From Candidatus Nitrospira allomarina (GTDB lineage Bacteria; Nitrospirota; Nitrospiria; Nitrospirales; UBA8639), in assembly GCF_032050975.1 (NCBI RefSeq), contig NZ_CP116967.1:3345001-3409000 (forward strand): a DNA stretch of 64,000 bases, given 5' to 3'. Under the pieces are notes generated by a model that ran no database searches, was not told the origin of the DNA, and worked only from the letters and a program-made list of their open reading frames with translations. The translations under genes were made by a program, and so were the position numbers. Below are positions 42,490-52,300 of this stretch, one piece after another (within the stretch, counting starts at the first letter, position 1; each line of letters begins with the position of its first letter).

Positions 42490-44793
42490 TTACTTCCGCA
42501 CATTAGGAGAACACACGGCGTCGACAGGTGCGTTTCCTACATTTTGTTGATTTATACCCAAGAACGATCCAAGAGGTGATAAACCTAATGGGCTTCGTCC
42601 CCCTGATCCAACAGCCGGAATCTCGATTACGTCGCCATTTCTCCGACCATTATCGGCAATAGTTAAACTGGGATGATCAAACGGTTTCTGTTCATAGACA
42701 ACCGTTTCATCGTTAAGGGAAACTAAAAATCTCACGAGTTGCCGTTTTTCTGGATCGGTTAATTCCAAGGATTGAATATCCGGATCAAGATCACGCAAGT
42801 TGGGTTGGCAAAAATTTCCTCCATTATCATAGAACTCCACGACTTGCTTGAGCGTGGCTGCCGCACCATTATGAAAGTAAGGCCCAGTCAAATCAACCAT
42901 TCGCAGTCCCGGAGTTTTAAACGCCCCATCAACCGCGACTCTTTGGAAGGATGGGAGCAGGGGTTCTCTAAAATCACAGATTCCATTCCGGTTTCGAGTC
43001 TCGCATACACTTTCTCCGTCCTCGCTGACAGCTGGAATTCTATCGCCCCCAAGAATACGAAAAGGAATTTTCATAATACCCTGCTCCTGAAATAATCGTT
43101 GACGGGAAGAGGACAAGGGAGTTCCCAACGGACCTTTGCCACCCCGACTGATATCTTGGAACGTCGGTGTGACGCCAATGTTGTAAAACCCGTTGTCATA
43201 GATGGCATGTTTATTGTCACCCATGATCATGGGTTCGATCAGGTTATTTGGCAGACCATTATTCTTTGCCTGCGCATTGCGCACGGAGGCATTGGTGAAT
43301 TCAGGTCCACCGTGGCAATTTATGCATCGCCCTTTATCAACAAATACATTCAGGCCGCGAAGCTCCGGCTCCCCGAACCCTTCATTGAATGTTCCCGTGC
43401 GCATCCAACGATCGAACCACGTGTCGTCAGAAATCAATGTTTGTTCATAGGCCTGGATAGCCAAAGGAAGAAACAGTGAAGCATTCGCCTCGATGAGTCT
43501 GAACCGCTGACTTCGAGGTTCCCTCGTAAGTGGTTCTTCATTCTCCGTGTCAGGTGTCACTTCATTGACCCCTTCCTCATCTTCCGTTTCCCTTCCGACA
43601 GCAGGCACCCCAGCTGGAGCGAGCCGGACCAAGGGGCGAGCCGGCTGAATGATTTGAACGTCGGCGTCGGTATAGATCACTCTGAATCCGGGAGCACGCC
43701 AGAATTTCTCCTTAAATGCTTCTCGAATTAGATCCTGGTAGGTTTTGCGGACTCCAGGGTTGGGAAAGTTGGAGATATCTGAGAGCACGCTATCGTCAAG
43801 AGCCACAACCTGCTGTCCCAAAGGAACCAGGAACTCACCATTCCGTTTCCGGAATAACCTTTTCCCCACCTCAGGCCAACTACGTGCGTTCTCCATTTCG
43901 GGCACTCCACACGACATCTCAAAATCTGATAATGGTGGACCGGCCGCCTGACTAGCCAAGCTGGAGAACGGAATATCTATTCGTTTTTTGATAATGCCCC
44001 TACCGTTAAATTCCAAGATCCTGGCTGAGGGATCCTGCACCCCAAACGGATTATTCCCATTAAAGAATGAATTGGCGCGACCATCCCAAAACGAGAAAAA
44101 AGACGTGAGGAAGGCATTCACCACCGTTGGGGTATGCCTTGGTTCGACTCGCCTCACCTTTCCACCATTGCCAGCCTGGAATACCGGATCATCGAAGTCC
44201 CTGCATTGATCATGGGGATTGGCAGGTATTGCCCGCCGAAATTCCGAGCGGAGCACACCTTGGGAGGAAGCCACATCATTGCTATTAGCCGGATTCGTCA
44301 CGTCATTGAGAACTCGAACGAACGGAAAGTCAGAAAATCTCAAGGTCTGATTAGGTTGCCGGGTTTGAAATGTGGTGTCGGGATCACCTGCAGCATTGTG
44401 AAAACCAATTATTTCGCCCTCATTCATATCCCGAACTCTCGTAAGGTTCGGATTAACGGCATTGCGACTCCGAGAATCCGCTCCAGCATGGAAATGGCAA
44501 CTGGCACAAGCTTGACCGGGCTCTCCGGCTCTTCCCCCGGATCCAAATTGTTGATCCCAGAAGGCGATTTTGCCAAGTTGCAACAGGGCTTTTCGGGCGG
44601 CAGAACCTGGATTCAAAAACTCATTCAAGTTTGGTCCGCGAATATCCCTTTTAGCTTTTCTTAAATCTTCCAAACCATGGGTCCGAGCATCACTAGGATT
44701 GTCAATTGGTAAGATGGGCACCAGTTCCTTGGCATGAACACTGGAAACCAGCCCCAACATACACGATATAATAAATATTTGTAGGCTCGACAT
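42490..44793 (-). CDS. MauG/cytochrome-c-peroxidase-like di-heme protein, enlarged
   Basis: A 767-aa exported protein, AAGGAG before the ATG and a signal peptide (IFIISCMLGLVSSVHA). Two heme sites: CASCH (96-100) and CINCH (about residue 495). The segment FKTPGLRMVDLTGPYFHNGA is typical of the peroxidase/MauG C-terminal domain. Di-heme peroxidases are about 330-400 aa, so a large insertion lies between the hemes, including a Glu/Pro/Asp-rich stretch near residues 400-430. The role is periplasmic redox chemistry, either peroxide reduction or oxidation of a partner. Confidence 0.88.
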   Translation of the reverse strand: MSSLQIFIISCMLGLVSSVHAKELVPILPIDNPSDARTHGLEDLRKAKRDIRGPNLNEFLNPGSAARKALLQLGKIAFWDQQFGSGGRAGEPGQACASCHFHAGADSRSRNAVNPNLTRVRDMNEGEIIGFHNAAGDPDTTFQTRQPNQTLRFSDFPFVRVLNDVTNPANSNDVASSQGVLRSEFRRAIPANPHDQCRDFDDPVFQAGNGGKVRRVEPRHTPTVVNAFLTSFFSFWDGRANSFFNGNNPFGVQDPSARILEFNGRGIIKKRIDIPFSSLASQAAGPPLSDFEMSCGVPEMENARSWPEVGKRLFRKRNGEFLVPLGQQVVALDDSVLSDISNFPNPGVRKTYQDLIREAFKEKFWRAPGFRVIYTDADVQIIQPARPLVRLAPAGVPAVGRETEDEEGVNEVTPDTENEEPLTREPRSQRFRLIEANASLFLPLAIQAYEQTLISDDTWFDRWMRTGTFNEGFGEPELRGLNVFVDKGRCINCHGGPEFTNASVRNAQAKNNGLPNNLIEPMIMGDNKHAIYDNGFYNIGVTPTFQDISRGGKGPLGTPLSSSRQRLFQEQGIMKIPFRILGGDRIPAVSEDGESVCETRNRNGICDFREPLLPSFQRVAVDGAFKTPGLRMVDLTGPYFHNGAAATLKQVVEFYDNGGNFCQPNLRDLDPDIQSLELTDPEKRQLVRFLVSLNDETVVYEQKPFDHPSLTIADNGRRNGDVIEIPAVGSGGRSPLGLSPLGSFLGINQQNVGNAPVDAVCSPNVRK

Positions 44794-44924
44794 ATTATCT
44801 CCTTAGACAAAGTCGATCCTGACCATAGGCCTATAACCGTGGACATCGCACAGTCATCCTGTCTGTGGTTAATCCCCTGGCGCAGTACCGAGTCCATCCT
44901 ATATTCCAAAAATTATTTTCTAGT

Positions 44925-44982
44925 CTCATCAGATTTTCTATTTGAATAAATGTATATATGATGAAAAAATGAATCTGATGAG
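44925..44982. repeat. 11-bp perfect inverted repeat, 36-bp spacer
   Basis: CTCATCAGATT at 44925-44935 and AATCTGATGAG at 44972-44982, in an AT-rich stretch about 130 bp before the di-heme gene. It may be a binding site for a dimeric regulator or the base of a hairpin. Confidence 0.4.
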
Positions 44983-45363
44983 TAGTGAATGACATTACCT
45001 GGCTCTACAGGGTGATCCAAATTGGGGGGGGGCGGTTTTTGGGAAAATGCCGATGGGAAAAGCTCCAGCCTATAAAGCTGGCTGCATCTGAAGAAATACA
45101 ATAATGGTAGGTTGAAGGAGGGGGATCCGGCACACCACACTCTTTTTTAGTGTTTCATATTTTCTCTTTCATTGCGAAAACGATGATAGTGGAACTTCAC
45201 AATAACTACAAGACTTTTCTTAGTGGTTGCTCAATAGCAGAGAAGGATTTGATCGAGGGCATCAACACGGATGGTCCTACCTCTCGAATGGTTTGAGATT
45301 CAGTGGCAGGCGATTGTGTGGGGATACCTCCCGCAAACAGGTTGAATCGGATCTTAGTGTACC

Positions 45364-45386
45364 AAAAATTTTCTCAGAAAATTTTT
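45364..45386. repeat. 11-bp perfect palindrome with 1-nt centre
   Basis: AAAAATTTTCT, C, AGAAAATTTTT. It could serve as an operator or an AT-rich hairpin; no gene lies immediately beside it. Confidence 0.45.
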
Positions 45387-45831
45387 CGGACTCAACATTA
45401 TTAAATACGCCGCAGTGCACCATTAGTATCCTCGTGCATTTAAGAATATTGTGCCCAAAAATACCACACCGTCGAGGCATAAGAACCCTCCGGTTTTTAT
45501 GTATGCCGGTAATGGATCCTTACACGGTAGGTCTTCACCAGGCCCCTCCTGAAATGATAAACTCCATCGTTTTCCCATATGACTGAAAGCTCTTTCTCTG
45601 GATACGTGGATTAATACAATGGCATTTGTCTGAAACCCCATTAAGCTGGTATAAAGACACCCTGATTCAGGTCTCTTGTAAACCAATGACTCACTTCAAT
45701 GCAGCATGGGTAAAGAGCATAGGTGGTCGGGAAACTCTGCTATCGAAGTATGGGCCGGGAAACTGAAAAAAGAAAAGGTGACCGCAGATTGGTGGACACG
45801 TTTTGGCAGAACCATCGCACCAATAGCTTAA

Positions 45832-45907
45832 GCTGGCGTAGCTCAATCGGTAGAGCAGCGGTTTTGTAAACCGCAGGTCGGAGGTTCGATTCCTCTCGCC
45901 AGCTCCA
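45832..45907 (+). tRNA. tRNA-Thr (anticodon UGU)
   Basis: Cloverleaf with acceptor GCTGGCG/CGCCAGC, D arm GCTC/GAGC, anticodon stem GCGGT/ACCGC with loop TTTGTAA (anticodon TGT), T arm GGAGG/CCTCT with TTCGATT, discriminator T and encoded CCA. It reads ACA. Confidence 0.97.
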
Positions 45908-46408
45908 TACAACACCTGGAAATGCGCAGTTTCGGCAGAACCCAAACCTAAAACTCTCAAGAAAGCCCTCACGGACGGTTTTTATCAATTCAATTCGTCC
46001 TCTCCAACCCTTCCAGCCGTCTTCACCCCGAATTTATTTTTTTAAAGCATTCTCGTACACAGGAATCATCTCTCACATAATGGGTTTTGAACGTCATGAT
46101 ACAAGGCCTATTTATCCTTCACAAATTTACGTATTCATCCGATTGTCCAAATTCACCCCACCAGCCCTTCTGACATTCTTCTTGAATTTTTACATTCAGA
46201 AAAATTGCTTTTGTTCAGGGAGTTATCTGTTAAAATAACTTGACATGACGATAGGTGGGTCTCGCAAGCAAATGTTAAAGGACTCATTCCGTCATGATGG
46301 GAGAAAGGCCCTATCCTTTAACAGGACGAACAGTCACAGAATAATGAGGAATATTCACAATAGGCTACCCATCTCTCATTGCATGTGTATGCTCAGATCG
46401 CGCACCCA
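45908..46408. other. Intergenic, about 500 bp
   Basis: AT-rich sequence after tRNA-Thr and before the FGE-fold gene. A TTGACA at about 46240 has no good -10 partner. No gene is seen. Confidence 0.35.
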
Positions 46409-47458
46409 ATGAACGACGATAAGCAAACAACCCTGCCCGCGGAAAAATCTTCCACCACACCCTTGGCTGATCACACAAAGTCTGAAAGCCTCAGACGACA
46501 ATCGGTCCCTGGCAAGCCATCCTCTAAGACGCGAACACCCAGCCTGATTTCGGCGGAAACTTCACATGCAGAAACCGTGTCCATGCTGAAAAAACAGTAT
46601 CAACTTGCACAGCGACAGAAACGATGGATAAAACGAGCAGGGCTCATGGGGGTCATTATTATTCTATTGGGTGGGTTTGGCACTTGGTTGGCAGGGGAGA
46701 ATAAGGCTTTTAAAATGGCCATCCTAAGAGTCGTCGCTCCGGTAGTGAGCATCCATCTGGATCCCGAAATGGTTTCAATACCTGCCGGGACATTTCAACA
46801 GGGAGATAGCTGGGAAGAGAGTACGTCAAGCGAACTCCCGTTACGAGAGGTCCACATCAAAAAATTTGCTCTGGGGCGATTTGAGGTCACCTTCGAAGAA
46901 TATGACCGGTTCGCCATATCGACGGGTCGGCCGCTTCCGGGAGATGAGGGATGGGGACGCGAAAAGCATCCGGTCATCAATGTCTCCTGGAAAGATGCCG
47001 TGGACTATGCAAGGTGGTTATCCCAGGAAACCGGTCATCGCTATCGACTTCCCACAGAGTCTGAGTGGGAATATGCAGCCAGAAATATGGGAAAAGGCGA
47101 AATTTGGGCGGGAACCTCAGAACAGGAACAGCTTTCGGCATATGCCTGGTTCAACACAAACAGCAATGGAAGAACTCAACCGGTTGGAACCCAACAACCC
47201 AACGGCCTCGGCCTTCATGACCTGAGCGGGAATGTTTGGGAGTGGGTCCAGGATTGCTGGCACGACGATTATCAGCATGCCCCGACAAATGGGTCGGCTT
47301 GGCTAGAGGCGAATGACGGAATGTGCGGCACACGGGTGAGGCGAGGTGGTGGCTGGACTAACGCTCCAATGTCTTTGCGTTCTTCGTTTCGTAATGGGTA
47401 CAGCGCCGACTCGCGGAGCATCCAAATTGGATTTCGCCTCGCGCAGGACGTCACGTAG
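46409..47458 (+). CDS. Membrane-anchored FGE/SUMF1-fold protein lacking the catalytic cysteines
   Basis: A 349-aa protein from ATG 46409 (a TTG at 46379 would add 10 residues). A Ser/Thr/Lys-rich cytoplasmic part (1-70) is followed by one transmembrane helix (about 77-95) and a C-terminal FGE-sulfatase domain (about 118-345) with FEVTFEEYDRF, RLPTESEWEYAARN, LHDLSGNVWEWV and RRGGGWTN. True formylglycine-generating enzymes have two catalytic Cys in the last part; here that part reads LRSSFRNGYSADSRSIQIGF, with none. So it is a C-type-lectin-like binding or scaffold domain, not a sulfatase-activating enzyme. Confidence 0.85.
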   Translation: MNDDKQTTLPAEKSSTTPLADHTKSESLRRQSVPGKPSSKTRTPSLISAETSHAETVSMLKKQYQLAQRQKRWIKRAGLMGVIIILLGGFGTWLAGENKAFKMAILRVVAPVVSIHLDPEMVSIPAGTFQQGDSWEESTSSELPLREVHIKKFALGRFEVTFEEYDRFAISTGRPLPGDEGWGREKHPVINVSWKDAVDYARWLSQETGHRYRLPTESEWEYAARNMGKGEIWAGTSEQEQLSAYAWFNTNSNGRTQPVGTQQPNGLGLHDLSGNVWEWVQDCWHDDYQHAPTNGSAWLEANDGMCGTRVRRGGGWTNAPMSLRSSFRNGYSADSRSIQIGFRLAQDVT

Positions 47459-47557
47459 TATAGCCACCTTCCAATTGCCTTTTCCCTCTGTCCTCTTCCT
47501 TTTTCCCATAACATGCCTCAAAAGGACAGCAGCAGCAAAGTGTGGCGATTTAATTCT

Positions 47558-48832
47558 TTAGAACGTTGCTCCAACGCCTAACGTCCAGACCGCATCCGGA
47601 CGGAGCCCTTCATTTTTATTGAGCGGAAGCTGGACGGCTGCCTGAACCAGAGTGTTGGGAAGTGGGGCCCATTTTAGGCCGGGAGCCAAATCGACGATGT
47701 CCTTTCCACTGTTATCCTTATCGTCCAATTCGTGACGGCCCAGGAGGTCGAGAGAGAAAGCAAAGACCGGAATAGGGGCAATATCAAATCCTGCTACATA
47801 GGTAAAAAGATTTAGTTCTGATTTGTTGTTGACGAGCACGAAGCCCGTATTCACATGAGGACCAATCATGCCGATCGGGGATGAGTAATATTTAGAAGCC
47901 ACAGCCAATCCCTCAAATCTGAATTCTCCAACTCCCATGAAGTTATCCTCGTTTCCCGTGGGAAAAGAAACGCCTCCGCGTACTCCCAAATCAGGTAAAA
48001 TCTCATGATTTTTCAGAAAGTTATATTTGGTTCGAAGAAGAACGTCTCCGATCCCGGTTTTATCCGCAGAAGAACTGTCTCTTGAAGGGTCCCCCGTACC
48101 GGGTGCCGTCCCATCGATCACGTATATACCACTGCAATTACCCCCTTGCGTACAAGGGACCCCGTTTGCATCAAGCATGGTCGCCTTCGCCTTTGCCTTG
48201 ATCTTGTTATTAATGAGAGGAACAAGAAGATTGATGTCCCAATTATCCGTGATGCCATATGTGCCGAAAAATCCCACAAAATTGGTAATCACTTTGACAT
48301 CCAGGTTAATTTGTAATAGCTCATCTAACCCTGGGGAACCCGCCGGAGTTCCCGGCCCGGCGGTGGGAGAGACATCTTCACTGAGAGAAGACAGCTTTTG
48401 GCCATTATATTTTTTGTAATTGGCGTTAGACCAAACGACCTGGAAATCAAATCGCCCTTTCCCAAGCGTGTCGGCTCGTTCCGCAAAGAGTGGACCGAGA
48501 CTTTTGGTGACTTCAACAGGAACTCCCCGCTCAACATCAAACCGATACGCCGCCACGGTAGAGTTCACTGCGAACTGCCCCGTTTGAGCCCCAATGCCAT
48601 TGGTTAGTTCATTAAATGAATTGAACACCGCATTGCCAAAATCATTCGACCGATTGCCTGCAAATCTAGGATCTGTTTGAAACCCATTTCCCCCATAAAG
48701 ATCAGGAATCACATTCTTTAAATCTTTGGCTTGGGTGACAGATTGACTGCTGACGAGCAGTGCCAACACAAGGAAACAGGCCAATCGCTGAATTCGCCTA
48801 CATACCAGGTTCTGCATGAGCCAATAAGTCAT
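47558..48832 (-). CDS. Outer-membrane beta-barrel channel-like protein
   Basis: A 424-aa protein with GAGGA 6 nt before its ATG and a signal peptide (LACFLVLALLVSSQSVTQA). The mature part alternates hydrophobic and polar beta strands and ends VWTLGVGATF with a C-terminal Phe, the outer-membrane insertion signal. NDFGNAVFNSFNELTNGIG and the barrel layout recall the 'transporter' family linked to aromatic-degradation (MetA-pathway) porins. Substrate unknown. Confidence 0.8.
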   Translation of the reverse strand: MTYWLMQNLVCRRIQRLACFLVLALLVSSQSVTQAKDLKNVIPDLYGGNGFQTDPRFAGNRSNDFGNAVFNSFNELTNGIGAQTGQFAVNSTVAAYRFDVERGVPVEVTKSLGPLFAERADTLGKGRFDFQVVWSNANYKKYNGQKLSSLSEDVSPTAGPGTPAGSPGLDELLQINLDVKVITNFVGFFGTYGITDNWDINLLVPLINNKIKAKAKATMLDANGVPCTQGGNCSGIYVIDGTAPGTGDPSRDSSSADKTGIGDVLLRTKYNFLKNHEILPDLGVRGGVSFPTGNEDNFMGVGEFRFEGLAVASKYYSSPIGMIGPHVNTGFVLVNNKSELNLFTYVAGFDIAPIPVFAFSLDLLGRHELDDKDNSGKDIVDLAPGLKWAPLPNTLVQAAVQLPLNKNEGLRPDAVWTLGVGATF

Positions 48833-49385
48833 TATTTTTCCTCATGTAATTGGAATAAACAAAAAAGATTTCCCAAAAATTTACACACACCGAGTTTGGC
48901 GCGATGGTCCAAGCGCAATTCTCGACTTTAACTATGGGTTTGGGGGATGGTACGCTCAACACCACAGGTCCGAAAAATGGTGTTAATCACGCCCTTCTTC
49001 AGCTTTAGTGGCTATCAGATGGAATCATATTCAAAAACGTGATGCTGATGACGAAGAAAACCAGGCGATCCTATAAACTCTTTCTCATGAAGTCAATCCA
49101 TATTTTCCAGAGGGATCGCCTGCACCTACACCCCACTCAGGCATAGGCCCCCAAAATAGGAAAATGGACCGACAGGCTTCAAGAAGGACCGTCTCTTTAT
49201 CTTCAAGTCGTATGCAAGGCCAACAATGGCATCTCCAAGGCAAGACCCAGTAAACTGGTCTCACAAACACGCCGTCCGGGATCAACACCATGTTTAATAC
49301 ACGTTCGTTCAATCGTTGCCGTACATATAGGACCTAACCAAACGAAAAAAAAAGGTCAAAGACGAAATGCCGATGAATTAAGAAA
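48833..49385. other. Intergenic, about 550 bp
   Basis: It lies between divergent genes and must hold both promoters. A 75-codon minus ORF (49085-49312) has no domain and is not credited. Confidence 0.4.
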
Positions 49386-52300
49386 ATGGCCCTGGCTTAT
49401 TTTCTTCCGAGAATTTTCATGAGTAAAATTGATATAGGCCACAGGAGCACGTGTACGGTGTCCGATTGCATTCTACATCACCCCATCCAGACAAAAGGAT
49501 CCTTTCACTCTCCCGGGGTCTTGCTGCTCTCTTTCTTGTTATGCAGTTTGACCGCGTTGTTCTTTCCTAACCAGGCCCACGCAGATACCTCCAGTAATAC
49601 CGTGAACGGAAAAGTTCCTGCCCAATATATAGCCGAGTCCCAGGGAAAATCCTGGGCCGTCATCATAGGAATTGATAAATATCTGAATCTCGCCGGCCTG
49701 GCCTATGCGGTCGATGATGCGAAATCGGTGGCACGCATGCTGGGACGTCAAGGATTTACAGTCACATCACTCTACAACACTCAAGCCACCAAACAAGCGA
49801 TCCTTCAGGAGTTGCGCCACAACCTTGTTACGCAAGTACAAAAAAATGATCGAGTGCTAATCTTTTTTGCGGGCCATATTGGAGAAACCCCCGGCAAGGA
49901 AAAGCAGCAACCCGTTGGCTATATGATGCCCGTCGATACCGAACCGGGCCTTCTTGCGGAAACCGCAATCAGTGTGGACCTTCTTCGTGAACTTTCCGAA
50001 TCACTTCCGGCAAAACAGGTTTTATTTCTCATTGACATTTGTTATGGAGGCATTGCCGGTCGCAGTCAGCGTTCGTTCCCCCCCATGACCAGTAATTATC
50101 TGAAGATGATTGCCAGTGAACCTGCGCGCCAATTGATTACCGCAGGAGGAACCGGGCAACAAGCCTTAGCCGGACCGAAGTGGAAACATAGCGTGTTTAC
50201 TTATTATCTTCTGGAAGGCATCGGAAAGGGAAAGGGTGACCTGAACGGCGATGGGATCATTCCCACATCCGAACTCTTCGCCTTTCTCGATGAGCACGTG
50301 CAATCGGCTGCTCTCACCCATAAACATGTGCAACGACCGGAAATGTGGGGGTTGACTGCGGATAAAGGAGAATTTGTCTTTATTCCCGAAAAATCCTCCT
50401 CCAACCCTCAAGTCGCCAACACCCCCAATCGTCAAGGAAAAGAGAGCAATCCGGCAGCTGGAACCGTCGAGACCATTGTCGGGCTCTTAAAGAGTTTTGG
50501 AAATCCCTTGGATATTTTCAACAACGTTCCATCTGGAAAGAGCGATCAGGCTGATAAACAAAAAACGGTAGAAGAAGAAGCTGCCGCGCTTGAGGCAGAG
50601 CGGGAAAAATTTGAATTGCAGGCTCTTCAATCTTTAAAGGAGCAACGGCAGCGGGAGAAGGATCTTCAAGCGCAACTGGCTGAAGCCCAACGTCTGGCTG
50701 CGGAGGAGGAACGCCGGCGGGTCGCCGCGGAACAGGCCCGCCAGGAACAAGAAGCCCTCTTAGCCGAACAACAAGCCGCCTTAAAAGCCGAACAAGCCCG
50801 GGTGGCCGCCGAAGAGGAGCACCGCAGACAAGTCTTGGCGGAACAAGAGCAAACTCGTCTGGCGCAACTGGCCGAAGCCCAGCGCCTGGCTGCGGAGGAA
50901 GAACGCCGGCGGGTCGCTGCGGAACAGGCCCGCCAGGAACAAGAAGCCCTCTTAGCCGAACAACAAGCCGCCTTAAAAGCCGAACAAGCCCGAGTGGCCG
51001 CCGAAGAGAAACAACGCCAGCTGGCCTTAGCGCAACTGGCCGAAGCCCAGCGCCTGGCTGCAGAGGAAGAACGCCGGCGGGTCGCTGCGGAACAGGCCCG
51101 CCAGGAACAAGAAGCCCTCTTAGCGGAACAGCTAGCCGCGTTAAAAGCCCAACAAGCCCGGGTGGCCGCCGAAGAGAAACAACGCCAGCTGGCCTTAGCG
51201 CAACTGGCCGAAGCCCAGCGCCTGGCTGCAGAGGAAGAACGCCGGCGGGTCGCCGCGGAACAGGCCCGCCAGGAACAAGAAGCCCTCTTAGTGCAACAAC
51301 AAGCCGCCTTAAAAGCCCAACAAGCCAAGCTCGCCGCAGAGGAAGAGCGACGCAAGCAACTCTTGGCACAACAAGAACGGGAATTTCAAACGCAACTGGC
51401 CATAGTTCAGCGAATGGTAGCCGAAGAAGAGCGGCGACGAGTGGAAGCCGAAAAGGCCCGACTCGCGGCCGAGGAGCAAAAACGCAAACAACTCTTGGCG
51501 GAACGGGAACTGACGCGTCAAACTCAACTCGCTGAAGCTCGCCGAATGGCCGAGGAACAGGCCAGAATTGAAGCCGAGGAACAGCGCCGCAAGGAAGCCT
51601 TGGCCAAACAGGAACTCACCCGCCAAATCCAACTCGCTGAAGCTCGCCGAATGGCCGAGGAACAGGCCAGAATTGAAGCCGAGGAACAGCGCCGCAAGGA
51701 AGCCTTGGCCAAACAGGAACTCACCCGCCAAATCCAACTCGCTGAAGCTCGACGGGTGGCCGAGGAACAGGCCAGAATTGAAGCCGAGGAACAGCGCCGC
51801 AAGGAAGCCTTGGCCAAACAGGAACTCACCCGCCAAACCCAACTCGCTGAAGCTCGCCGGGTGGCCGAGGAACAGACTCGCATCAAGCAAGAGGCCGCCA
51901 TGAAAGCCGAACAAGCCCGACTCGCGGCCCTGGAAGAAGAGCGGGAACAAGTTGCCCGCCTGAAGCAAGAGGCCGCCCTGAAAGCCGAAAAGGCCCGACT
52001 TGCCGCAGAAGAGCATCAACGCCAGCAGGCCGAGGAAGCGCGGCGCCTGGCTAATTTGGAAGAAGAGCGACGACGAATCGCCGCAGAACGTGAACGTAAG
52101 GAATTAGAGGCGAAGGTTGCGCAACCACAAATTATTGTCCCGAATGGTGGAAATGATCCGGCAGGGCCTTCTTCTGGAAGCTCGCCAACCCCTGCGACCA
52201 TTTCCGCATCTACGCCTTCTCCCCCATCCCCCCCGGCAATTGAACCCTCCTCGAACGAGAATTCAGGGTTTTTCGGATTTTTTAAGAATATGTTCCAAAA

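Larger units (their letters stand above)
44794..45831. other. Intergenic, about 1.04 kb, no supported gene
   Basis: The longest gene-free stretch in the window apart from the tRNA it leads to. Several ORFs of 75-119 codons lack domains or plausible starts. It holds two clear inverted repeats (44925-44982 and 45364-45386). Confidence 0.4.

Noticed and set aside
45227-45586. 119-codon plus ORF in the gap before tRNA-Thr
   Set aside because: No domain or start signal; it spans the AT-rich palindrome at 45364-45386.
49085-49312. 75-codon minus ORF upstream of the caspase gene
   Set aside because: Trp/Cys-rich chance-like translation, no ribosome-binding site.
50518-51369. Long minus-strand ORFs opposite the coiled coil (also 50666-51355 and 51309-52019)
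   Set aside because: They mirror the repeated Glu/Ala/Arg codons of the plus-strand gene; composition is Arg/Leu/Pro or Ser/Cys-rich repeats with no domain.
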